Counted from the first letter of the stretch, positions 1 through 7,762 are shown. The stretch: 49,513 nt of DNA from a bacterium (GCA_016125085.1 WGMM01000023.1:1-49513), one strand, 5' to 3'. The notes: generated from the letters alone by a model not told the origin. A program made the numbers and translations.

Positions 1-1438
1 ACCCTGGTATTCCCGGCAAGGAGGCTGTGGATGTCAAAGATGACGCATCTGCGCGTCTTCGAACAGATCAATTTTCTCCGAAATCGACCTGCGACGGCCT
101 TCAGCGACTTGCTCGATCCCAAATGTGTCGAGGAGGTTTTCCGGGCGGAAGGCGTTCGCTATCGCGACCGGGTTTTCAGCCCTTACGTCACGCTCTGGAC
201 CTTCCTCACGCAAGTCCTCAGCCTCGATCACTGCTGCCGTGCCGCAGTCGCCCGCCTGATCGCATATCGCACGGCTTGCGGGCAAAAACCCTGCTCGGCT
301 GACACGGGGGCTTATTGCAAGGCCCGTCAGCGGCTTGCTTTAAATGCGATCACCAGGCTCGTCCGCTCGACGGCGTCGGAACTCGATCAGCGGGCACCTT
401 CGAAATGGCTCTGGAAAGGACGCGAAGTGCTGCTGGTCGACGGCGCCACCTTGTCGATGCCCGATACGGCTGCGAACCAGTCCGCATTCCCGCAATCGAA
501 AAGCCAGGCACCCGGGCTGGGTTTTCCGTTCGCCCGGATCGTCGCCCTGATCAGTTTCGCGACCGGAACGATGCGTGATCTTGCCATCGGTCCATGCAAG
601 GGCAAAGAAACCGGCGAAACCGCACTTCTGCGAGACTTGCTGACGCGGCTTCAGGGGCGTGAGATTCTGCTTGGAGACCGCTATTTCGCCTCGTATTTCG
701 GCATTGCGTTGCTGGCCCAGCGTGGCGTCGACGGCCTGTTTCGCATGCATCAGCTTCGCAAATACGACTTCCGACGCGGGGTGCGGCTGGGAATCTGCGA
801 TCACGTCGTGAACTGGGTCAAGCCGCAACGCCCTGTGTGGATGTCGCGGGAGCTGTACGATCGCCTTCCGGAAACCCTTGTGATCCGAGAGCTTCGGGTG
901 AGCGTACACGAGCCGGGTTTCCGGATCGATGAGCTGGTTCTGGTGACGACCCTGCTTGATCCTCTGGCGTATTCCAAGGACGAGCTGGGCCAGTTGTATT
1001 TCGAACGATGGAACGTCGAACTGGATCTCCGTTCGATCAAGTGCGTCATGCGGATGGACGTGCTTCGCTGCGAGACGCCCGAAATGGTCGCCAAGGAAAT
1101 TTGGGTTCACGCGTTGGCCTACAACCTGATTCGTGGCGTCATGGCAGCGGCGGCCGAGGCTCACGACACGGAACCTCGGCGAATCAGCTTCACCGGAACA
1201 TTGCAGACGATCTCCGCGTTCCGTGACATGCTGAACCTGACTCGGCCTGAAACCCAGGAAACGCTCATCAATACGATGCTTGAAGCGATCGCGTCCCACA
1301 AGGTAGGAAACCGGCCCGGACGAGTCGAACCCCGCGCCATCAAACGCCGGCCCAAACAGCACGCACTCTTGAGAGAACCTCGGCAGAAAGCGCGTAACCG
1401 ATTGCTGCAAAGCGCTTAAGGCTTAAGTCAGTGCCATT
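1..1438 (+). mobile_element. IS4-family insertion sequence, left end outside the window
   Basis: The segment holds one full transposase gene and, past its stop, an end-like sequence CTTAAGTCAGTGCCATTC at about 1421-1438 that I take as the right terminal repeat. The left terminal repeat is not visible, because only 30 bases lie upstream of the gene, so neither the inverted-repeat pair nor a target duplication can be checked. The right end abuts a RAYT-type end repeat starting at 1441. That repeat lacks the AAAAG prefix seen on the next copies, so the IS probably inserted into it. The exact right border is an inference. Confidence 0.7.
31..1419 (+). CDS. IS4-family DDE transposase
   Basis: This 462-aa protein is a cut-and-paste DDE transposase that should bind the IS ends and catalyse strand transfer. 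The first catalytic Asp lies in LLVDGATLSMPD (about residue 137) and the second in LLGDRYFAS (about 222). The Glu lies in YFERWNVELDLRSIK (about 325-339), which fits the IS4 signature Y-(2)-R-(3)-E-(6)-K exactly. The N-terminal part is the usual DNA-binding region, and the C-terminus is basic. AAGGAGG at 18-24 is a good ribosome-binding site for the ATG at 31. The frame is intact and all key residues are present, so the enzyme could be active if the unseen left end is intact. Family assignment is firm; the named IS is not known. Confidence 0.93.
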   Translation: MSKMTHLRVFEQINFLRNRPATAFSDLLDPKCVEEVFRAEGVRYRDRVFSPYVTLWTFLTQVLSLDHCCRAAVARLIAYRTACGQKPCSADTGAYCKARQRLALNAITRLVRSTASELDQRAPSKWLWKGREVLLVDGATLSMPDTAANQSAFPQSKSQAPGLGFPFARIVALISFATGTMRDLAIGPCKGKETGETALLRDLLTRLQGREILLGDRYFASYFGIALLAQRGVDGLFRMHQLRKYDFRRGVRLGICDHVVNWVKPQRPVWMSRELYDRLPETLVIRELRVSVHEPGFRIDELVLVTTLLDPLAYSKDELGQLYFERWNVELDLRSIKCVMRMDVLRCETPEMVAKEIWVHALAYNLIRGVMAAAAEAHDTEPRRISFTGTLQTISAFRDMLNLTRPETQETLINTMLEAIASHKVGNRPGRVEPRAIKRRPKQHALLREPRQKARNRLLQSA

Positions 1439-1440
1439 CG

Positions 1441-1506
1441 GGTCAGGAGCCTTTTTGGTTGACTAGGAGATTTTGACCCGTTATTGTCGGACAAAAGACG
1501 TTCTTG
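1441..1506 (+). repeat. Truncated RAYT left end, copy 1
   Basis: These 66 bases are identical to 1518-1583. The copy stops before the transposase start codon and continues into GGAAG. It begins directly at the right end of the IS4 element, so its outermost bases are missing. Copies 1 and 2 match each other exactly but match the end of the intact element (from 1661) only in part, so they come from a related but different element. Confidence 0.85.
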
Positions 1507-1517
1507 GGAAGAAAAGG

Positions 1518-1646
1518 GGTCAGGAGCCTTTTTGGTTGACTAGGAGATTTTGACCCGTTATTGTCGGACAAAAGACGTTCTTGAAAACGGAGAGTCGTCG
1601 ATGCCTCGTCCTCCACGGGCTGATGTTGCATGCGGGATCTATCATG
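1518..1646 (+). repeat. Truncated RAYT left end with the first 46 bases of the gene, copy 2
   Basis: This copy repeats the left end and goes on into a second start codon at 1601 with the first 15 codons of a RAYT gene. It differs from the intact gene (1745-1790) at one base in that stretch. It then breaks off after ATCATG into GGAAGCAG and the next left end at 1655. It is a gene fragment with no coding future. Confidence 0.85.
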
Positions 1647-1744
1647 GGAAGCAGAAAAGGGGTCAGGAGCCATTTTGGTTGACCAGGTAATCTATATCGG
1701 ATATTCTTGGGCAAAAGAGGTTCTTGATCGCGGGAGAATCGCCG

Positions 1745-2425
1745 ATGCCTCGTCCTCCACGTGCTGATGTTGCATGCGGGATCTATCATGTGCTCAACCG
1801 TGGCAACGGGCGAATGACGATTTTCCGCAAAGACGAGGATTACGAAGCGTTCGAGAAGGTGCTTTACGAAGGTTTGCAGAAGTACCCGGTGGACCTGATT
1901 TCTTATCAGTTGATGCCCAATCACTGGCACCTCGTCGTATCGCCTCGTGAGGATGGCGCGATGAGCAAGCTGATGTATTGGGTTTCGATGACGCACACGG
2001 CGCGGCATCATGCCCACTACCGTTCCGTCGGTCACGGACACTTGTACCAGGGCCGTTTCAAGAGTTTCCCGATCCAGAACGACGGGCATTTTCTGGTCGT
2101 CTGCCGGTACGTGGAACGCAACGCGCTGGCCGCCGGGCTGGTTACCGCCGCCGAGGACTGGCGGTACGGCAGTCTGTACAACTGGCGAGGCGGAAAATGT
2201 GGCGTGACGCTCGCATCGTGGCCGATCCCGCGATTGCCGAACTGGTTGGATCGCGTGAACAAGCCGCTGAGCGAGAAGGAGGAATCGCAGTTGAAACGAG
2301 CGATCGATCGCAGCCAGCCGTTCGGCGATGTGGACTGGGTCGAGTCGACGGCGAAGAAGTATGACCTGGAGTCCACACTGAGAAACCGTGGCCGGCCACG
2401 GAAGTTCCCCCAAACTACTAAATAG
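1745..2425 (+). CDS. REP-associated tyrosine transposase (RAYT, Y1_Tnp)
   Basis: This 226-aa single-strand DNA transposase is related to the IS200/IS605 enzymes. RAYTs nick DNA at hairpin-bearing REP sequences through a catalytic tyrosine. The HUH motif is seen as MPNHWHLVV (His60 and His62). The likely nucleophile is Tyr122 in CRYVERNALAAG. The C-terminus (RNRGRPRKFPQ) is basic. ATG 1745 is chosen over 1724 because GGGAG lies 8 bases upstream and because the truncated copy at 1601 begins at the same codon. A 16-bp perfect palindrome (CCGTGGCCGGCCACGG, 2388-2403) lies within the last codons and is repeated in both downstream fragments, so it may be the right-end hairpin. The gene is flanked by REP-like inverted repeats, as usual for RAYTs. 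Confidence 0.92.
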   Translation: MPRPPRADVACGIYHVLNRGNGRMTIFRKDEDYEAFEKVLYEGLQKYPVDLISYQLMPNHWHLVVSPREDGAMSKLMYWVSMTHTARHHAHYRSVGHGHLYQGRFKSFPIQNDGHFLVVCRYVERNALAAGLVTAAEDWRYGSLYNWRGGKCGVTLASWPIPRLPNWLDRVNKPLSEKEESQLKRAIDRSQPFGDVDWVESTAKKYDLESTLRNRGRPRKFPQTTK

Positions 2426-2450
2426 GCTCCTGACCCCTTTTTTCACGCTC

Positions 2451-2526
2451 ACACTCAGAAACCGTGGCCGGCCACGGAAGTTCCCCCAAACTACCAAATA
2501 GGCTCCTGACCCCTTTTTTCACGCTC
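2451..2526 (+). repeat. Truncated RAYT right end, copy 2
   Basis: This 76-bp fragment covers the last codons of the RAYT gene, including the CCGTGGCCGGCCACGG palindrome, and the terminal GGCTCCTGACCCC plus CACGCTC. It starts abruptly after the CACGCTC that closes the intact element. Compared with 2375-2450 it differs at only two positions. Confidence 0.85.
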
Positions 2527-2652
2527 GGCGATGAGGACTGGGTCGAGTCGACGGCGAAGAAGTATGACTTGGAGTCCACACTGAGAAACCGTGGCCGGCC
2601 ACGGAAGTTCCCCCAAACCACCAAATAGGCTCCTGACCCCTTTTTCACGCTC
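2527..2652 (+). repeat. Truncated RAYT right end, copy 3
   Basis: This 126-bp fragment matches 2324-2450, the last third of the RAYT gene plus the end, with a few changes and one T fewer in the T run. It closes with CACGCTC at 2646-2652, which overlaps the stop codon of the sulfatase gene on the other strand. It is the outermost of the right ends. Confidence 0.85.
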
Positions 2653-4294
2653 AGTTGCCAACGCTCGTCACCTCACTATCCCGATACCCGATGCGGCATG
2701 CTTTCGCCTCGATCGCCTTGCCGGCCTTCGGCTCGAAAGGCCCTGAGTAAAGCCGCCAGCGGTTCTTCGGATCGTCAGCATAACGCCAGGCGATCGAGGC
2801 TCCTGGTGTCGGGCACGATAAGACCAGCAGATTCCAGCCTTTCGAAACGACCTTGCTGGCTGTCACCTGATTCGTCGTCGGCTGCACCCCGCCAGGGCGG
2901 AATCGCTCGTTCAGCGAAGGTTCCGGCAGGAAGCCCAGGTCGCCGATCTCGTCCATCCAGCCTTTCACGGCTTTTCGCATGCGCTTGACCAAGTCCTTGT
3001 ATTGCGGATCGTCAGCCAGGTTGTTGACTTCGTCCGGGTCAGCCAGAATATCGTAAAGCTCATCCTTCGGCTTTTCGGGCTGGAAGAAAATGGCCGCCGG
3101 GCCGCTCAATTTCCCCTCTTTGTTCAGCGACCGCCATTCCCGCATCGTCGGCATCTGTTCCATGTAGTCGATGTACTGCGCATAGGGCTTTTTGTGCTGG
3201 AAGTTCCGTACATAACGGAATTGGCCGTCGCGGGCGGAGCGGATCATGTCATACGTCTCGTCCATCCGGTCGCGGTGGGCAAAGGCATATTCCCGCTTTT
3301 TGAGCCCCGGCGTATCGAGCCCTTTTTCGCCCAGGAATGCCTGCGCCTGCATGTGGGCGGGCGGCTCAAGCCCCGCGATTTTCAGCACCGTCGGCCCCAG
3401 GTCCATCAGCGTGACAATATCTTCCACGACCGTACCCGGCTTGATCACGCCCGGCCAGCGGACCATAAGCGGCACGCGCAGGCCGGAGTCATAGGGCCAG
3501 CGTTTCGAACGGGGCAGCCCCCGGCCGTGGTCGCCCCAGAAGAAAACGACCGTGGAATCGGCCAGGCCATCGGCTTCGAGCTGAGCCAGTATCGCGGCCA
3601 CCTGCTTGTCCATGGCCGTGATCAGGTCGTGATAGCGGGCCCAATCGCGGCGAATCACGGGCGAATCGGGGTAATACTTCGGCAGAACGGCCTTTGCCGG
3701 GTCGTGGTGTTCGGCATCGCTCAATGCTTCCGTACGTTTGGCAAAGGCGTCGTCCTCGAGTCGGATCTGGCTTTCGTGCGTGGTCGTGATGTTGAACACG
3801 GCGAAAAACGGCTTCTTCGGGTCAGGCCGGCTGCGCCAATGGGCCTTGTTCGAGGATTCGTCCCAGGCAGTCACAGGCGGATCGAACTGATAATCGGTTT
3901 TGACGTTGTTCGTGCACCAGTAGCCGGCGGCACGCAGATATTCGGTGAAGCATTTGACTTCGGGCGGCGGCACGCATTTGTTCCGCATGTGCAGCGATCC
4001 GATCGAGTTCGGATACATGCCGGTGATGATCGAGCTTCGTGACGGTGCACACACTGGGGCGACGGAGAATGCGCGCGTCCAGCGGGCTCCGTCGGCGGCG
4101 AGTTTGTCCAGCGTGGGCGATTTGGCGTAGGCGTCGCCGTAGCAGCCCAAGTCAGGGCTGATGTCTTCGGCCGAGATCCAGAGGATATTCCAACGCTTTT
4201 CCGGCTGAGCCGCGCGGCTTTCGACCATGTTCGGAAACAAAGTGAAAATGAACAGGAAACTCAGAGGACGGTACAGTTTCGGTGGGAATTTCAT
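2651..4294 (-). CDS. Secreted Cys-type sulfatase (family S1)
   Basis: This 547-aa formylglycine-dependent sulfatase should cleave sulfate esters from polymers or small sugars outside the cytoplasm. The activation motif C-x-P-S-R is present as VCAPSRSSIITG, where Cys is converted to formylglycine. Metal-site features are ILWISAEDISPD near the N-terminus and FFWGDHGRG further on. The C-terminal 70 or so residues resemble the small chitobiase-type C-terminal domain often seen in planctomycete sulfatases. The start at 4294 (MKFPPKLYR) is chosen because it puts a hydrophobic signal peptide first; an upstream frame to 4435 has no such logic. The TGA stop uses the last two bases of the adjacent RAYT remnant. 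Substrate is unknown. Confidence 0.92.
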   Translation of the reverse strand: MKFPPKLYRPLSFLFIFTLFPNMVESRAAQPEKRWNILWISAEDISPDLGCYGDAYAKSPTLDKLAADGARWTRAFSVAPVCAPSRSSIITGMYPNSIGSLHMRNKCVPPPEVKCFTEYLRAAGYWCTNNVKTDYQFDPPVTAWDESSNKAHWRSRPDPKKPFFAVFNITTTHESQIRLEDDAFAKRTEALSDAEHHDPAKAVLPKYYPDSPVIRRDWARYHDLITAMDKQVAAILAQLEADGLADSTVVFFWGDHGRGLPRSKRWPYDSGLRVPLMVRWPGVIKPGTVVEDIVTLMDLGPTVLKIAGLEPPAHMQAQAFLGEKGLDTPGLKKREYAFAHRDRMDETYDMIRSARDGQFRYVRNFQHKKPYAQYIDYMEQMPTMREWRSLNKEGKLSGPAAIFFQPEKPKDELYDILADPDEVNNLADDPQYKDLVKRMRKAVKGWMDEIGDLGFLPEPSLNERFRPGGVQPTTNQVTASKVVSKGWNLLVLSCPTPGASIAWRYADDPKNRWRLYSGPFEPKAGKAIEAKACRIGYRDSEVTSVGN

Positions 4295-4556
4295 CGGATC
4301 GTTCCTGATGCGGATTGTCGCGACGCCGCGAATATCGAGCCAAGTGCGATTCGGTCGTGACATTTCGAATATCATGGCCGGATCCAGTCGACCGATCAAG
4401 CCACTCGTCATGGACCAGCGCACGACCGCCAACACTTCTCAAGGGAAGAGAAAATCACTTGCACCTCAGCCGGGCTGGCCGGGATAATCGATCGAATATT
4501 GTGAGAACGAAAAGACAATTGCAGCTGGAATCCTCCCTGACTCTCTGGAACGCAGC

Positions 4557-5081
4557 ATGGCCACAGCCCTGATCGTCATCGACGTGCAAAACGACTATTT
4601 CACCGGCGGCAAATTTCCGCTGTGGAACCCGGAAGCGGCCGAGGCAAATTGCTTGAGGCTGATTGGCTGGGCGAAATCAGCATCCGTTCCTGTGGTGCTT
4701 GTGCAGCATGTCGTCGAGGGCACACCGGCACCGTTTTTCGCGGCGGGCTCGGTCGGGGCTGAAATTCATGGGTTGATTCGATCCGTTGCGGCTGATGCTC
4801 CGGTGATCGTGAAGACGTTCGCGGATAGCTTCGAAAAGACGGATTTGCAGGCGACGCTCGAGAAAATGGGCGTCGATCGTCTCGTGATCTGCGGCATGAT
4901 GACGCACAATTGCGTGACGCACACGGCGATTTCGAAAGCGGCTGAGGCGTATGACGTTACCGTCGTGGGCGATGCCTGTGCGACGGTGAGCGAGATCATT
5001 CACATCCTCGCCCTGCATGCATTGTCCACGCGTGTGAAGCTGATCGAAACGGACGAACTCATCACGAAGGATCCGCAATGA
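4557..5081 (+). CDS. Cysteine hydrolase (isochorismatase-like family)
   Basis: This 174-aa cytoplasmic hydrolase has the isochorismatase fold. The catalytic triad is visible: Asp9 in LIVIDVQND, Lys86 in VIVKTFADSF and Cys119 in MMTHNCVTHT. Such enzymes cleave amides or vinyl ethers (nicotinamidase, isochorismatase, N-carbamoyl hydrolases). The short length and lack of a pterin or zinc motif do not fix the substrate. Its stop codon overlaps the start of the next gene by 4 bases (ATGA at 5078), so the two are probably co-translated. Confidence 0.9.
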   Translation: MATALIVIDVQNDYFTGGKFPLWNPEAAEANCLRLIGWAKSASVPVVLVQHVVEGTPAPFFAAGSVGAEIHGLIRSVAADAPVIVKTFADSFEKTDLQATLEKMGVDRLVICGMMTHNCVTHTAISKAAEAYDVTVVGDACATVSEIIHILALHALSTRVKLIETDELITKDPQ

Positions 5082-5614
5082 CCGACCTGGCACATCACTT
5101 TCTGCATGGCACTCTGGCGACATTCGAATCACACCGGCGATTAGCCGAGCGTGCCGTGGCGCAGGTGGCTGACGAGAAGCTCGGGATTCCGCTTGACGAG
5201 CATACGAATTCCATTTCGACCACAATGAAGCATGTGGCCGGGAATTTGATTTCTCGGTGGACGGATTTTCTCACGACCGACGGCGAAAAACCCTGGCGCG
5301 ATCGGGACAGCGAGTTCGTCGACTCTTTCGAAACCCGCGCGGAATTGATGTCCTTCTGGGAAAAAGGCTGGAGCGTGCTCGAAGCCACCCTGAAAAGCCT
5401 GAAGCCTGAAGATCTCGGCAAAACAGTCACGATCCGGGGCGAAGTTCTGAGCGTACCCGTGGCGATTCAACGATCGCTGGGGCACACGTGTTATCATGTG
5501 GGCCAGATCGTCACGGTCGCCCGCATCCACGCCGGGCATCGCTGGAGCACACTCACGATCCCTCGCGGAGGTTCTGCGTCTTATAATCAGTCGAACTGGG
5601 GCAAGGAGAGATAA
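5078..5614 (+). CDS. DinB-like protein (DUF1572)
   Basis: This 178-aa protein has the four-helix DinB/YfiT-like fold with a metal site. The likely ligands are the His in TMKHVAGNL (about residue 52) and the pair in LGHTCYHVGQ (about 132 and 136). Members of the superfamily include thiol-S-transferases, and most are uncharacterised. It is translationally coupled to the cysteine hydrolase upstream, which suggests a shared pathway, possibly detoxification; that role is inference only. Confidence 0.85.
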   Translation: MTDLAHHFLHGTLATFESHRRLAERAVAQVADEKLGIPLDEHTNSISTTMKHVAGNLISRWTDFLTTDGEKPWRDRDSEFVDSFETRAELMSFWEKGWSVLEATLKSLKPEDLGKTVTIRGEVLSVPVAIQRSLGHTCYHVGQIVTVARIHAGHRWSTLTIPRGGSASYNQSNWGKER

Positions 5615-5672
5615 CGTATAACCAGGCCATCGATCGGATCGATTTCATTACTTGATTCGACGGAAATGACCG

Positions 5673-5693
5673 GATCGGAAGTGCTTCCCGATC
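5673..5693. terminator. Possible bidirectional terminator hairpin
   Basis: GATCGGAAG and CTTCCCGATC form a 9-bp stem with one bulged base, between two convergent genes (DinB-like protein and ferredoxin). There is no T run on either side, so this is weak evidence. Confidence 0.35.
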
Positions 5694-5725
5694 TGAGGTC
5701 GTAGAAAAATGATTAATATAGGCCG

Positions 5726-5962
5726 TCAACTGCTTCCATCTTTGCCGATCGCCTCGACCGGACATTCTTCAAGTGCGGCCAGGCAAGCGGCCTCGTCAGC
5801 CGGATTGTCAGGCTGAGAGAAGACGTAACTTTTGCGGGTCTTATCGTCTCGCGTGAAATTGGCGGTGGCGATTTCCCGGCAGACTTCGCAGTCGATACAA
5901 GTTTCGTCGACGTAAAAACGTCCAGCGACATTGGTCGGCAGCTTTTTGTTCCGATCAGCCAT
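5726..5962 (-). CDS. Small 4Fe-4S ferredoxin
   Basis: This 78-aa electron carrier has Cys22-x2-Cys25-x2-Cys28 and a distant Cys67-Pro, the pattern that binds one 4Fe-4S cluster. Another Cys at 60 lies nearby. The start at 5962 (MADRNKK) has GGAGAG upstream at good spacing; longer reading to 6037 adds a sequence with no ferredoxin features. It lies 98 bases after ilvC on the same strand, but a strong palindrome between them may separate transcription. Its partner enzyme is not evident here. Confidence 0.88.
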   Translation of the reverse strand: MADRNKKLPTNVAGRFYVDETCIDCEVCREIATANFTRDDKTRKSYVFSQPDNPADEAACLAALEECPVEAIGKDGSS

Positions 5963-6000
5963 GGAGGTGCACTCTCCAGCGATGGGACGGGACGCAAAGA

Positions 6001-6026
6001 GGCGGCGCCGAACGTTCGGCGCCGCC
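6001..6026. terminator. 26-bp perfect GC-rich palindrome after ilvC
   Basis: The 26 bases form two perfect 13-bp arms with no loop (GGCGGCGCCGAAC and its complement). It sits 34 bases past the ilvC stop and 38 bases before the ferredoxin start on the minus strand. The T content after it (TCTTTG) is short. A terminator or a transcript-stabilising hairpin fits; a symmetric protein-binding site is the alternative. Confidence 0.5.
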
Positions 6027-6060
6027 GGATCTTGCAAAGAGGCGAACCTTACGGCCCGGC

Positions 6061-7068
6061 TCAGACGACCTTCGAGTCGATCCAGGTCATCAGAGCACGC
6101 AGACGCTTGCCGACTTCTTCGATCAGGTGGTTGCGTTCACGCTTGCGGGTGGCCTTGAAGGCCGCCTGGTTGGCTTTGTTCTCGAGGATCCATTCGCGGG
6201 CGAACTGGCCAGCCTGGATTTCCTTGAGAATCTTGCGCATCTCTTCGCGGGTCTGCTCGGTGATGATCCGGGGCCCGCGGGTATAGTCGCCGTACTCGGC
6301 TGTGTTGGAGATCGAGTAACGCATGTAGTTCAGGCCGCCCTGGTACATCAGGTCGACGATCAGCTTGAGTTCGTGCATGCACTCGAAATAGGCCGATTCG
6401 GGCTGATAGCCGGCTTCCACCAGCGTTTCGAAGCCCATCTTGACCAGGGCGCTGACGCCGCCGCACAGGACGACCTGCTCACCGAACAGGTCGGTCTCGG
6501 TCTCCTCAGCGAAGGTGGTGCGAAGCACGCCGCCACGGGTGCCGCCGATACCCTTGGCATAGGCCAGGGCCAGAGCTTCGCCGGCAGGGGTGCAGTGGCC
6601 TTCGAGTGTGGCGATCAGACACGGCACGCCACCGCCCTTGACGTATTCGGAACGGACGAGGTGGCCGGGGCCTTTGGGCGCGACCAGGGCGACGTCGACG
6701 CCCTTGGGTGGAACGATCTGGCTGAAGTGGATGTTGAAGCCGTGCGAGCAGAGCAGCACGTTACCGGGCTGGAGGTTCGGTAGAATGTCCGCGCGGTAGA
6801 TATCGCCCTGAACTTCGTCCGGCAGGAGGATGTTGACAAGATCACCGGCCTTGGCGGCTTCGGCGGCGGAGACGGGCTTGAAGCCGTGGCTGACGGCCAG
6901 ATCGTAGTTCGGCGAGCCGGGGCGCTGACCGACGATGACGTCGCAGCCGGAGTCCTTCAGGTTCTGGGCCTGAGCGTGGCCCTGGCTGCCGTAGCCGATG
7001 ATGGCGATTTTCTTGCCTTTGAGGAGCCCCAGGTCGGCGTCCTGGTCGTAATAGATCTGAGCCGGCAT
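6061..7068 (-). CDS. ilvC: Ketol-acid reductoisomerase
   Basis: This 335-aa enzyme makes 2,3-dihydroxy-isovalerate and 2,3-dihydroxy-3-methylvalerate from acetolactate and acetohydroxybutyrate, using NADPH and Mg2+, in valine, leucine and isoleucine synthesis. The nucleotide-binding loop is [17 protein letters not shown] (about residues 21-37), and QRPGS follows at about 48. The family motif [11 protein letters not shown] is at about residues 128-138, and the C-terminal domain carries the metal-binding Asp/Glu residues ([12 protein letters not shown]). Length is that of class I enzymes (about 330 aa). It follows ilvN on the same strand after a structured 145-base spacer. Confidence 0.97.
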   Translation of the reverse strand: MPAQIYYDQDADLGLLKGKKIAIIGYGSQGHAQAQNLKDSGCDVIVGQRPGSPNYDLAVSHGFKPVSAAEAAKAGDLVNILLPDEVQGDIYRADILPNLQPGNVLLCSHGFNIHFSQIVPPKGVDVALVAPKGPGHLVRSEYVKGGGVPCLIATLEGHCTPAGEALALAYAKGIGGTRGGVLRTTFAEETETDLFGEQVVLCGGVSALVKMGFETLVEAGYQPESAYFECMHELKLIVDLMYQGGLNYMRYSISNTAEYGDYTRGPRIITEQTREEMRKILKEIQAGQFAREWILENKANQAAFKATRKRERNHLIEEVGKRLRALMTWIDSKVV

Positions 7069-7099
7069 CGATTCTCTCTACTTTCTGAAGTCAGCCCCG

Positions 7100-7164
7100 C
7101 CCGGGAGGGCCAGCCCTGTGTACAGGGGCCGGGAGACTGGCTTCGGAGGCGGGGATCCGAAGCC
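7100..7164 (-). promoter_or_regulatory. Structured leader between ilvN and ilvC
   Basis: The 145-base spacer carries two hairpins. One is a perfect 9-bp stem (GGCTTCGGA with TCCGAAGCC, 7139-7164). The other is nested, with inner stem CCCTG-TGTA-CAGGG at 7114-7127 and outer GGC/GCC and CCCGG/CCGGG pairs out to 7100 and 7133. Such structure just before ilvC could be an attenuator, a processing site or a terminator with a fresh promoter. No leader peptide rich in branched-chain residues was recognised, so the role is open. Confidence 0.4.
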
Positions 7165-7213
7165 CGGAGAATTCGCAGTACGATATTTTGACAGGGATTG
7201 AGCAGTAGCCGAA

Positions 7214-7762
7214 TCAGAGGCTGGAGTGGCCGACGACGAGCGGTTGATCCGCGGGCAGATCTTCCTCGGCGGGAACGAGGTCGGGCTTCGAGCCCCGGAT
7301 CAGAGCGATCCGGCCCGTGCGGGCCATTTCGACGATGCCGTATGGCTGAACCGCTTCGATGAACGCCTGGATTTTCTTTTCCTGACCGGAAAGTTCGGCC
7401 ATAAGTTCCTGCGGCGCGACATCGACCACGCGAGCACGGAAAATCTGGAAAAGAGCCATCAACTCAGGACGGCATTCCGGGGTCACACGGATCTTGATGA
7501 GCACCAGATCCCGTTCGACATGCTCATGACGCGATACGTCCTGAACCTTGACGACCGTGACGATCTTCTCAAGCTGCTTGCGAACCTGCTCCAGTACGCG
7601 GTCGTCGCCTTTGACGACAACGGTGATCCGGGAAAATTCGGGCTTGTCGGTTTCGCCGACAGCCAGGCTTTCGATGTTGAAACCCCGGGATGCGAACATC
7701 CCCGAAACCTGGGCGAGCACGCCAGGTTGGTTCTGCACAAGGGCCGAGAGCACGTGACGCAT
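7214..7762 (-). CDS. ilvN: Acetolactate synthase small (regulatory) subunit
   Basis: This 182-aa protein activates acetolactate synthase and makes it sensitive to valine. The ACT domain occupies the first 75 or so residues (MRHVLSALVQNQPGVLAQ, then GMFASRGFNIESLAVG). The C-terminal half is the ALS_ss_C domain with RDLVLIKI. The start at 7762 is chosen because the family begins with M-x-H-x-L-S-x-L-V; the upstream in-frame extension is unlike it. The C-terminus has about 20 extra residues (PAEEDLPADQPLVVG). The large subunit gene (ilvB) is not in the window downstream; upstream on this strand is another family. Confidence 0.95.
   Translation of the reverse strand: MRHVLSALVQNQPGVLAQVSGMFASRGFNIESLAVGETDKPEFSRITVVVKGDDRVLEQVRKQLEKIVTVVKVQDVSRHEHVERDLVLIKIRVTPECRPELMALFQIFRARVVDVAPQELMAELSGQEKKIQAFIEAVQPYGIVEMARTGRIALIRGSKPDLVPAEEDLPADQPLVVGHSSL

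Larger units (their letters stand above)
1441..2652 (+). mobile_element. Nested RAYT elements: one full copy inside two sets of partial ends
   Basis: An intact RAYT gene sits between end sequences that are mutual inverted repeats: AAAAGGGGTCAGGAGCC on the left (1512-1528 and 1655-1671) and GGCTCCTGACCCCTTTT on the right (from 2425, 2501 and 2628). To the left are two truncated left ends, 1441-1506 and 1518-1646. To the right are two truncated right ends, 2451-2526 and 2527-2652. The order is left, left, full, right, right. This suggests that younger elements inserted inside internally deleted older ones. Every right end finishes in CACGCTC, and each new left end is preceded by a GGAAG..AAAAGG block. 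What is seen is the repeat order; the nested-insertion history is inference. Confidence 0.7.

Noticed and set aside
1441..1671. Repeats considered as a CRISPR array
   Set aside because: Only two to three copies of unequal length, with the repeated part running into a transposase gene; no uniform spacers.
1520..2497. Long minus-strand frame of 325 codons across the RAYT region
   Set aside because: It runs antisense to the RAYT gene and exists because of the repeated ends; its product shows no protein family features.
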